From Gibbula magus (Eukaryota > Mollusca > Gastropoda > Trochida > Trochidae): 64,000 bases of DNA. Numbering within the stretch: position 1 is the first letter of the stretch; the number at the start of each line of letters is the position of its first letter. The translations under genes were made by a program, and so were the position numbers. Under the pieces are notes generated by a model that was not told the DNA's origin, did not search any database, and saw only the letters and a program-made list of their open reading frames with translations. Where the stretch lies: the NCBI GenBank assembly GCA_936450465.1, contig OW388293.1:28153860-28217859 (forward strand), read 5' to 3'. This document shows, one piece after another, positions 31,176-41,800 of the stretch.

Positions 31176-31533
31176 CCTAACCTAGCTGCAGTTGCTTTGC
31201 CAAAATAGGCTCTTTGACACCCTAATGTCGCCTTTTAAACAGGATGATACTAGGGGAAGAGGTTATATAGCTACAGTTCTGAAGCTACACCTAACCTCAC
31301 CTCCTTACATTGATTGACTTAGCACAGAACTTTATAAAATATAAAACGTGGATATAAGCAAATGTTAATATACAATACCTTCATCTATCTTATCACTACC
31401 ACACAATCGAACTATTTGTAAGCACATTTTAGATGTAACGACATGTTGTTCTCAGATAAATTTAACACATGGAACATGAATCCTAAATCCCGATAAACCC
31501 CGCACCATTATGTGATGACAGATTTAATGCCAT

Positions 31534-32018
31534 TTGTATTCGCATTGTAAAGTTTTCAGTAATATATATTTGGACAAAAAGATCATTGTCCTTAGCTTGG
31601 ATTTATATTCCTCTTCTCAGATATATCTTCCACGGATGATACAACTCCCGTTATCCTCTGCTGCCAATAACGTGCATGACGTTTTGTTCAATATGTGCCT
31701 TAAATACAAATTTGGCTCTATCTCCTCATCCACCTGGAAGGTGACGGATCAAAAAGCAGTGAAGGTTCAGGCAGACGCTACAGTTGAAGTCATTTGGTGC
31801 CAGATCTTTCCAGCATGTTTCTGCTACTTTATGGAACTCTCTTCCCTTTGACCTGAGAAACTCTCCTACGCTCGATAACTTTAAGCGATCTCTTAAGACA
31901 TATCTTTTTGAAAGATATTGAACTCCTCCTTTGAACTCCTTGTATGCGCTTAGAGCATGCCCCTGAGGTGTGGAGATCAGCGCTATACAAATTCCCTCAT
32001 TATTATTATTATTATTAC
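31534..32018 (+). mobile_element. LINE 3' end with (ATT)n tail
   Basis: An open frame ending at 31921 reads QTLQLKSFGARSFQHVSATL then WNSLPFDLRNSPTL and KTYLFERY, the characteristic C-terminus of LINE reverse-transcriptase proteins. The 3' UTR follows with AGCGCTATACAAATTCC and a (TTA)n tail ending near 32018. Upstream the frame is disrupted, so only a 5'-truncated piece remains. Confidence 0.8.
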
Positions 32019-33416
32019 AGACGCCCTGGTTTAACAGGTTGATAAACATCGACAGGATGATGGCATCGGTAGTCTAAAGTATAAATGTTGAAGTATGAGC
32101 TTAAACCTTTGTATCAATGTCTTTATTTCAAGAAACAATGCTCTATCCAGATGGTATAATGTTCAGATTTACCCACAGTAAGAACAAAATTCAATGCAAA
32201 TGAAATAAATTTCTCCGTTTATATCAAACTGACTTTAATATTTTAGTGACTATGATGGGACTTAATGGATATATGCTATCACGTAGAAAAGGGACGTGGT
32301 CAGGCCGAATGGAAATACGTCTGTGCATAAAGAAAACTAGTCCCTGTTCAAAACAGAACATATCTTAAGGGACAATGTTCTGGAGAATATGAACTGTTTT
32401 TGATTTACTGAACAATGTTACAAGTGCGCGAAACCGTCGTTACCCAGATACAGCCATGCTTTCGAATTCTTTTAAGGGTTAGGTATAAGGGAGGTCTAGT
32501 TATGAGGACCAAAACCAGCTCAAAGTGAATGAAAATCTCATTGGCATGTTCATCTAACGTGAAATATCCACCAAATCTTGAAATACGACATTAAATCCAA
32601 AAAGTAAAAGGATATAATCACTGGAATATACTTGATAGGTTATAAGCCTGTCCATAGAGATATAGTATGTTTAGATGTTTAGATATAGATCGTTGTTACT
32701 TCCTACCCACTAAGGAAATATTTGCAATTGCAAATGAAATGTTCTTAATTTTATAGAAATGTTTTTCGTAAAACAGTTTGGTCACTATGAGGTTCACAAA
32801 TCACAGAGTCTCCCCGCGACTCACTTGGTGTCATCTCCTTTCACAAAACAACATTTATTGTAGTTAAACGCGTTTAAAATTACCCCACCCTCATTTCTGA
32901 TGAAAATATAAACTACCGGGATCTGAATATATTGGTACGAATTCGACTCCTTCCAAGAAGAGGCCAGCCAGTGTTTTATTCATGCTGTGATGTCATGAGA
33001 CAACATTTACCTCGGGAGTAAACTGAAGTCATGTAAACGCAAAGTAAACCAGAACCCTCCTGTCCGCATGTAATTATACCTGGAATACACGCGGAACTGT
33101 AAATGTTGTCCTTGTAAATTGGGTATTAAAGATGTCTGTAAGTCAGTACCATTGAAATAGAAACAGGTTTCTTCTGATTTTCTGATTTCTTCCTTTCAAA
33201 GGCCGTATCAATGGTCACTATGAATTGAAAACAACCAAAACATATCTCCATTTCACAAGCCCTACAGTGTACAATGCAAAGATCAATTACACTGACGAAT
33301 TAGAAGTTTGATATTCCTTTTAATTATTAAGTTTTTCTGTTGGCATAGTGAGATATTGGCGACTGGATAACTAGCCATTAGCCATATCGATACCTTCAAA
33401 TGCAATATAGTTTGTT
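32019..33416. other. spacer, nothing recognised
   Basis: No domain, terminal repeat or RNA gene could be supported. The few open frames are short and unsupported. Confidence 0.45.
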
Positions 33417-34020
33417 TTTTTAGCTCATCAGGCCTCTAAAGGCCAGATGGGCTTATGGCATGGACCGGCGTCCGTCGTCCGTCGTCCGTCGTCCGTCGTC
33501 CGGCGTCCGTCGTCCGTCGTCTGTAAACTTTTGACATTTTCGACTTCTCCCCCAGAACCGCTACACCCCCAAACCTGAAATTTTGTGGGGAGGTACCTGG
33601 CACCTAGGGGGTCAAAGTTTGTTCATCACGAATTCCAACGCCCACACATATGGCCGCCAGAGACGTTTAAAGTGAAACCTTTAAAGGACTTCTTCCCCGA
33701 AAGCGCTTGATATAGGAATCTGAAATGTTGTCCTTTAAACTTTGTAGGATGAAGATACATGTTGGTAAATTTGGTTGAGATAAATTATGATATATGAACT
33801 TTGCAAGGGGTTCACCCTAAAAGCTTAAAACGACTTCTTCTCATGAACCAGAAATAGGAGATATCCAGAAACCTGGGCAGTTTTTACTAGATAGAGATAG
33901 AGATTATAATTTGTAATTTTCATTATTTAAATTTTAATACTTTGATTTTGACAGGGGTTCATTTAAATGTATATGTTTCATCTCAGAAACCAATGAACCT
34001 AGAACATTCTACTTTTGAGG
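33417..34020. mobile_element. TAGCTCATCAGGCC-family element
   Basis: It begins TTTAGCTCATCAGGCC with CTAAAGGCCAGATGGGC and CTTATGGCATGG, the inverse of the end of 25874-26640. It has a (CGTCCGTCGTC)n tract at 33469-33523 where the other elements have CGGACGGACGG. The following part (CATTTTCGACTTCTCCCC, AACCTGAAATTTTGTGG) has degenerate internal repeats fading out near 34020. No right terminus was seen. Confidence 0.65.
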
Positions 34021-34725
34021 ATATCATCTATGTTGAGTGAAGAATGAGTAAGTGTATTGTTATGTAATAGGAGATCAGGTTTCTTATGTGATAAGCTCAG
34101 TTAAACTACTCTAAGGTACTATAGCCAACTGCATGTTGGTTTAGTATTTGAAGGATTAGTACAATGGTTAAGGACATTATTTCTTGCAGTTGATGAGAAA
34201 ATGCTTTTTAGACTTTGTCTAAGCTTTTTCAATTGTAACACATAGACTTGTTTTTAATTTTAAAATTGACATTGCAAATACAGTACACACTCTGGTCACA
34301 CTGGTCAGAATCGTCGTAATATATACGTATCGTCAAAATTCTTAAACATTGTTTGGGCAGGGACTCTATAAATTAAAGAAAGACCTTGGTTTGGGTAAAT
34401 TCTTCGAAACATGTACGACATTAAAAAAAATATATGCATCAAAATCAGTAGTTATATAACGTGCTTGAAAATTGATATGTACGTATAACAAATATCTGGT
34501 TATTGTCAAAGTAACTAAGTTTTCATCAAAATATACTATATATATAACAATCTAGACTATGGATCTGAATGGTCTTGTGAGTTATAAGGAACATTGGCTT
34601 TCCATAAACAAGATACACAAATGGAACTTTGACACTGCAATTCACAATGTAACGTTTTGAAGGCACATAGTGTTTGAGGCTAAAGCCCTTTTCACATGGA
34701 AACATTTGCTTATGTGAGTAAACAT

Positions 34726-34781
34726 ACTCATGTAAGTAACTTTACTTAGGGTGGCAATTGAACGCATTTACTTACATGAGT
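34726..34781. repeat. 14-bp perfect inverted repeat
   Basis: ACTCATGTAAGTAA at 34726-34739 and TTACTTACATGAGT at 34768-34781 flank 28 bp. Related words nearby (TTGCTTATGTGAGTAAAC) suggest a small MITE. The rest of 34020-35600 shows no gene. Confidence 0.5.
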
Positions 34782-35611
34782 TCAAACACTCCTGGAGTAA
34801 ATAGACCAAAGTAAAAGTATATTCAAAAAACCCTAGAGGTCGAATAAAAGTAATACCAATCGCTAGAGAAATCTTTCATGTACATCATGGCGTATGAGAA
34901 ATAATATAAGGACAACCCTATGCAATTCAGTTTCGAAGACATGTACAGTGGATTAGCGTGCACCACTGACTGTGATGTCATTAGACAGATTTTCCTTTAT
35001 TGCATGCATGCTGTTGAACACAATAACAAGGGTTGAGAAACAAACAGTCTGTCAATTGCTAATTCCCTATGTTGATGTGCACGTGCAGATGTTTTCTCTC
35101 GACTATCTTCGCCCTGCAGGTTTCCCTTGTCAATCATTGCTGATTGTGACAATAGTTATATTAATGTGCATTTAAACGTCTTGTAAATACACAAGATATT
35201 GATTATACCAGCAACGTATGGCACATATATTATTAAATGCTTCAAGCATAATACCTAGACGGCAAAACACGGCTGTTTCAATATCATTAAGAACTACATA
35301 ACGCAAAATTTCAGTTTCCGTGAGTAGGACTGCTCATATGTGTTTCTCTTTTGTTTCTTTGTTAACTTTACTGTGTTTGAGTCGACCACAATGCTTGAAA
35401 ATAATGCAATGAAAATAAAAGACTCGATATATATTTAGACTGGAAAACACCTTTTCCAATTAATTTATTTACTTATTATCTTTCAATGAGAAAGATTTGG
35501 GGAATTTTTCCTGCATTTTTATCAAAATACTCAATGGATCTTTAAAACATCATAAGATATATAACATGGTTATATTTGGGATAACACTACCTTCAATAGT
35601 ACAAATTGTTG

Positions 35612-35722
35612 TACTTTTTCGGGCCGAGTCCCATGCAGGATTCGAACCCACGTCCTCAGAGTAAGGCAACTATCGCCAGCATTGACTGTACCGACAGCTT
35701 ACCACACGACCATTTCGCCTCG
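35612..35722 (-). repeat. tRNA-derived SINE head
   Basis: The minus strand has an A-box-like TGGTCGTGTGGTAAGC and, about 50 bp on, a B box GGGTTCGAATCC, followed by TGCATGGGACTCGGCCCG. The spacing is longer than in a simple tRNA, as in tRNAs with a long variable arm or in SINE heads. No intact acceptor stem was found. Confidence 0.5.
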
Positions 35723-35769
35723 AGATATATGATAAGATACCTCTGAGGATAGTTACATCAATACTAAAA

Positions 35770-35948
35770 AAAGTAACACAAAGAACATAAAATGTCTCTC
35801 TAGTCATACGAAAATTCTCTGTCCAAGTGGTGTCATTAAAATACATTTGATGGTTTGAGATCGTTCTCATCTCCATACACTTCTCTCCCACCATAAACCC
35901 CAGAGCCGTTTTTGTTTGAGCAGCTTCCTCAATGACATTTCTCAAGTG
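35770..35948 (-). pseudogene. PIF/Harbinger-type transposase fragment
   Basis: The frame contains MYFNDTTWTENFRMTRETFY then VLCVTF, which resembles the W-x-ENFR-x-S/T-x-x-x-F segment upstream of the DDE domain in Harbinger (HARBI1-like) transposases. Only about 60 residues remain; the catalytic part is absent. It adjoins a tRNA-like repeat, so the fragment is probably scrambled. The assignment rests on this one motif. Confidence 0.4.
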
Positions 35949-36179
35949 ATGAAAATTGTGTTATTCTGAGCATGATATTACGTTTACTTATACCTGGCGA
36001 TAACGACATGTGAAGATGACGTAAATATACTTATACTTGTGAGTATATTAAAGGTTAGATGAAATGACATATGGTCACATTCGGATTCTTTGAAAAGGGG
36101 CTTCAATTTGACAATTGCTCGATTTTAAATTTCTGAAATCAACCCATAAATTACTTATATACGGCTTTTTAAAAAAATG

Positions 36180-36430
36180 CCTAATTAAGCCCCGGCGACC
36201 AGAATGAAAGTGGGCGGGGGTGGTCGCTGAAGCGTATCGTGTTGTGACGTACGTAGAGGAGCCTCATCATGGCCGCTAATCATAATTTAACGCGTTTCCC
36301 CCACTTTTAAACTGCTCATATAAGATAGAAAACTTCATCAAAACAACCCCAATTTTCGATAAACGGATTACTTAACTATTCAACTAGCGATTTCATATGG
36401 TTATAACAACTGGGGCGTGCTTAATTAGGG
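36180..36430. mobile_element. MITE with CCTAATTAAGC inverted ends
   Basis: GCCTAATTAAGCCCC at the left and GGGGCGTGCTTAATTAGG at the right are inverted. The 250-bp interior is more GC-rich at the left (GTGGGCGGGGGTGG). No target duplication is obvious. Confidence 0.55.
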
Positions 36431-38600
36431 TGCATTCTGCGCTTTTGTATAGTATGTGTTTGTAGCAATTAATCGCGGAACTAGAAGGGAAAGTATGACA
36501 GTTCAAGTGACACTAAAACAAGGGAAGAAGATTATCGCGGGAATCGGGTGAAGAGAGATTAAGTAGCATCAATTGATCAATTTATGTTGAATAATCAGCA
36601 TGTTAATTTTGTTTTGTATGTATTAATAAATAATATATGGTAGGTATAATTTCATATACACTGAACGATTGACTGTTCAAACAAGCGAGACAACATTGCA
36701 GATTTATAAATAACATTGTGTATTTAATATAAAAGATTACTGTATTTTTAAGTTTGTCAATTAAGATATTCTATGTATGATGCAATGCAATGCAAACCAT
36801 TTTCACTTCACTTTCATGAATAAATAAATGAACTGGATTGGTCAACAAGCTCAATGAAATTTACATGAAGATTGCTCTATTGTACACGCTAAACATATAC
36901 ATTATGATACACAGATTGATATAGACAACGAACATTATCGAATAAAAGAATTATGTTACCAGAAGCATTTTAATGCACATCTCATTAATGAAAATGAAAT
37001 AGTTTAATTAATAGTCTGATAGCTTTTATGTGTCACTTCTGCACATCAACACACAATTCTCAGTTTAGCGGACCATGTAGATGTTTCTTCCAGATCAAAG
37101 TGGAGTAGTGTTGTTACAGCAAATTAGTTTACGCAATTAAGAAGCTGAGTATATATATGTGGGAAGGAAGGAGTGTAATTATGTTTGAACAGATAACAAG
37201 TTTACTGGACCGATTCAATTATATAACAAATGGCAAGTCGGTGACCAGCATGTCATACATGTTTATTGTCAAACGTCCTGTCTTGGTGACACAAAGGAAA
37301 TACGCAATAAACATTAACGCGACATTCAGTCTAGATGTTGTCAGCCAATGAAATTACTTTTAGTGTAAAATCGTCATAACTATTTGGTTTTCTATCTTGC
37401 CATTTGCAAAAAGACTTTTGCTGAAAGCGGGTTATTATTTGACCATCTTCTGTTTCCAAGTACTGTCATTGATGGAATTATAGGTTTACATTTTGTGTCT
37501 AATGTGCATTTGGATATTCACATTGTCCTTTTGGATACGTTTATAAGGTAAGTTTCTTACATTAATTGACACTCTTGATGAAATGTCAATTTAATACGAT
37601 GTTTATTTGATTATATTTGATTAACCACACATTTTATTGAAAACATTATCTTATTATCTATTAGATTCTGAATGTTTTAATGTGTAATAAGTGATAACTA
37701 AATCGTAAAATGTAACATTGGAATGCGATGTTTTCGTAGGTGGATTCGTAGACGTATTATTATCGTTGCTAATGAAATTCTTTTGATGTTTTAAAATATG
37801 TGGTGAGTTACTTTGATTGTTGTTATGTACAGTTAGTAAATCAGGTTGTCGGTTGATTAACGACGTTTAAAAATAGGATGTTGTGAAGTGCTTTTATTGT
37901 CAATGGCTAACAATAGGGCCTACTTCGCCGGCGTGCTTATCTCACGTTTGTTGTTTTATTTTAAACACAAACATTCTCTAACAAAAAATAACAACAACAC
38001 CGACTATCTGATTTCGTTGTCTCAACTATACTTCGTTCATATTATCATATCTTGGTTTCATTTTGTCATATTATATATCATTAGCATTGAGTTATCCTAT
38101 GTCTACGAACGTCTATGAATCCACCGTCTCTCACTAGTTATATCAATTATATTATATATATATATATAACGATATTTTGGTACATTTGTAAATTGAAGCA
38201 AGGAACTTAACTTGAGTTTGGTAATTTATCTAAGAAGATTTTCTTAGAGAAACTGGTGTATTGTTTATGCTGACATTCATCAATTGACTTCTCAAAGAAG
38301 AAACTTTTAACTGGGCTATGTTATAGTCCTTTAGTCAGTAGATGTGTCACCAACCGCAGAGTGTGTAGAAGAGAGCTCGCGCCTCCTATATGCCGATATT
38401 GGTCATCACTCACAAACACACACTTCCCACTCACTGTCTGTCTTTCTGTCTGACATTCATCATCGACAAATTCCCAAGAAGAATCTTCAGGCTGAATTCT
38501 TCTGTTGAACGTTAGCATATTAACCACTACATAAAAAAAATTCTTAAAGAATACATCTCAGGTAGAGTTCCTCCGTTGAGAATTGCATCAGTAATACCAC
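36431..38600. other. spacer upstream of the PAN/propeller locus
   Basis: AT-rich, with a (TA)n run at about 38150-38168. A short minus-strand frame around 38321-38527 is more GC-rich than its surroundings but not recognised. A signal-peptide exon for the downstream gene could lie here but was not found. Confidence 0.4.
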
Positions 38601-38601
38601 A

Positions 38602-38848
38602 ATGTACACCACCACCGAGGTGGGAGTCTCCTATATACTAACATTCATCAACCACTTCCTGCCCGAGTTGGTCCCCAGACTGGACTCCCCGAGTCCTCTC
38701 CACTGTGCGAGACTCTGTTCCCTGAACTCTGAGTGTCAGTCTGTCTTCTACCAACCAGCATCCAGAGCATGTGTTCCAGTCGACCAAGTGTACAGCACCA
38801 CTGAGGGACTCAGCAGACAGACCGAGTGGCAGTACTTCGTTAAAACAG
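38602..38848 (+). CDS. PAN/Apple-like exon
   Basis: The frame ends with LDSPSPLHCARLCSLNSECQ, SVFYQPASRACVPVDQVY and TEWQYFVKT at donor ACAG|GTATAG (phase 1). The 5' border is uncertain: an ATG at 38602 is in frame, but acceptors at 38668 or 38678 are also possible. The cysteine spacing fits PAN_1-type domains. Confidence 0.6.
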
Positions 38849-41800
38849 GTATAGCATGCTTTATCTATATTATAAACCAATCCTTTATGTTTATTGTCAA
38901 ATGATGAGAGAACTTATGAATACAATGCTTTGGAATGAGTGATGATTATGTGTGCCTTTTGTTGATTAGACTGATGTGAATTTCATGTTTTTTTGCGTTA
39001 CAAAGAAACAGTGGAAACAGGAAAGTCATTTTGTCCAGAGTAATCTTACCACATTTTTCAACCATGATCTCTAGATGTGTTTTAGACCTACACATGTATA
39101 TGCGATGTTTTTGCGGCTTACATGGCAACATGAAAAGACAGGATGACAGGGTGACAGTCATGGTAACCTCCCAAAACTTCTACATGCCAAAACTTCTACA
39201 GACTAAAACAACACAGTTCAGGGTCCACTGCACATGATCATTACCTCAAGTAAGAATGAACTAGTCCGATTAATGTGCCAAAACTTCTACATTAGGCAAC
39301 GAGTAACTAGTAGACTTAAATATCACAGGAGGTTGTAGGTTGTATAACTGTTTATTCTCATATATAATATCATAACAAATCACAAGCTCATATAAACATA
39401 ATTTCAGCACTGAATTTAATATTAATTGTCAAACACACGACAGCACTCAAGTAATCCATTGGCGTTTTCTGCCTGGTGAACAGCTTTGTTGCAACTAAAA
39501 CTCTAACAAACTTCAAAATTGTTACTTTTCGTATGTGACATGCGAAAAATGTAACAAAATATTCATATTTATATATAATATGTATAAATATTGATATACA
39601 AAAAAAAAACTCTGTCATCTTCCTTGGTGAGTAATAAGCTGGACCTGTTTTAATCCTCTACTCTAGTACCCCTTTCTTCAATCAGCTGTAGAAGTTTTGG
39701 CAAATTACATTAAATCATATCCTGGACTGTTCCATTATAAAATAGGTAATTGCATAATTCTGCCCTGACTTTTTGTAGGAGTTTTGGCATGTAGACTTTT
39801 GGCATGTAGAAGTTTTGGGAGGTAACCGTAGAGGATTAAAACAGGTCCAGCTTATTACTTACCAAGGAATATGACAGAGTTTTTTTTGTGTATATCAATA
39901 TTTATACATATTATATATAAATATGAATATTTTGTTACATTTTTCGCATGTCACATACGAAAAGTAACAATTTTGAAGTTTGTTAGAGTTTTAGTTGCAA
40001 CAAAGCTGTTCACCAGGCAGAAAACGCCAATGGATTACTTGAGTGCTGTCGTGTGTTTGACAATTAATATTAAATTCAGTGCTGAATTTTTTTTTTATAT
40101 GAGCTTGTGATTTGTGAATTTATATCCATATAGTACATGGAAAGAGGTATTGATGGACAGGGCTACCCCTATATAAATATCTCTCCCCATGACGTTTACA
40201 TGATTTATACATTATAACAGGTAACATACATTAAAACAAGAAACAATTTCATATACCAATAACTGAATACGTAAGTTAAACAATTCAGCACAATCTATGT
40301 ACATGGACATTACAAAATTAATTTAAAAAAAAATGTTACATGCTTTCTAAATTACTGGAAACGTTTGCTAAAGTCAATGATTGTGCAAACAGAATCCACA
40401 ATTTTTAAGTTAGTCTCATCAGATAAGTCATTGTTACCACAGTTTTCAAATAGACATAATAATAGCTGTTTGGTCTAATGCATGAATAGTTTTGGCAGAT
40501 GGAATGATAATGCATATTATCCTCATAATGGTTATTACATAGGCAATACTTTTCTATAACTCTATCAAGTTTGTGGTCTTTAAGGTCACTGCAGCGTAAT
40601 CTAACAGGTGCATCCATTGTATTTCATAAAATTGTATTGGCTATAATACTTCTCGATAAAGTAACACCACTTATAACGTTTGGAACACAATGAATGTACC
40701 TTTAAGCGACAAAGTGTTACTAGATTGATGTAAAGACGTCAGGGCTTGTGACAGATATGAAAAGTGTGATTATTATATGTTATGAAATTATATATGAGAA
40801 TAAACAGTTATACAACCTACAACCTCCTCTGATATTTAAGTCTACTATTTACTCGTTGCCTAATGTAGAAGTTTTGGCACATTAATCGGACTAGTTCATT
40901 CTTACTTGGGGTAATGACCATGTGCAGTGGACCCTGAACTGTGTTGTTTTAGTCTGTAGAAGTTTTGGCATGTAGCAGTTTTGGGAGGTTACCTCCTCTA
41001 CTCTAGTACCCCCTTCTTCAATCAGCTGTAGAATGTTTGGCAAATTACATTAAATCATATCCTGGACTGTTCCATATTAAAATAGGTAATTGCCCTGACT
41101 TTTTGTAGGAGTTTTGGCATGTAGAATTTTTGGCATGTAGAAGTTTTGGGAGGTAACCACAGTCATATAGATATTAATGTGTCTATGTCTGTGTCTGTAA
41201 ACTGCATGTGTTTCCGAGTTGAATATGTAAATTGAAAATGATGTCAACAAGCTCAATGAATAGATCGACAATACAGTGGACCAGTGAAACACCTCTGAAA
41301 CTATTAACGATATTTTTATCCAACATTTCACATTTGTTAATTAATACTCATACATGTGCCTCTTTCTCTTTTGAAGTTTCTTTTACCTAAGTGGAAAGCA
41401 TGCGTATACACTTGTAAAGTCAGTTGATATTGTTATTGATATCCTTCATCGTCAATAAGAGCCATGTTGCTACTTCAATTTGTTCTCTATTGTTTTCAGA
41501 CCATCATCCTAACTTTCAGATACTGCTCTGACAAAGCGGCAAGATGATTGTCTATGACTTTGGCCTTCAGAAATGGTCTCCCTTTCACACCGGACTTCCT
41601 GACAATTAACGGGCACTTTCATTCGATGGTGGAGATGACCTATATTACTATAAAAGGCCTCATGTTGGATACTTATCCAACAAGACCTGGAACACAGTGG
41701 TACAATAGTGGGTAACATGTTTCTGCATTGAAATCTACCTTGACTAAAACCATTACATGTTCGGCTGGAAACGTGTCCGATGTTTAACAAACATAGTCCG

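Noticed and set aside
38321..38527. 68-codon minus-strand frame near the PAN locus
   Set aside because: It is slightly GC-rich and protein-like but has no recognised domain, no convincing splice sites and is antisense to the locus.
39388..40110. Near-identical 76/79-codon open frames on opposite strands
   Set aside because: They are the two arms of the foldback element; mirrored frames come from the inverted repeat, not from a conserved gene.
41529..41531. TGA as a selenocysteine codon in the propeller exon
   Set aside because: TAA and TAG also occur in the same frame and no SECIS-like element was identified, so decay or non-exonic sequence is simpler.
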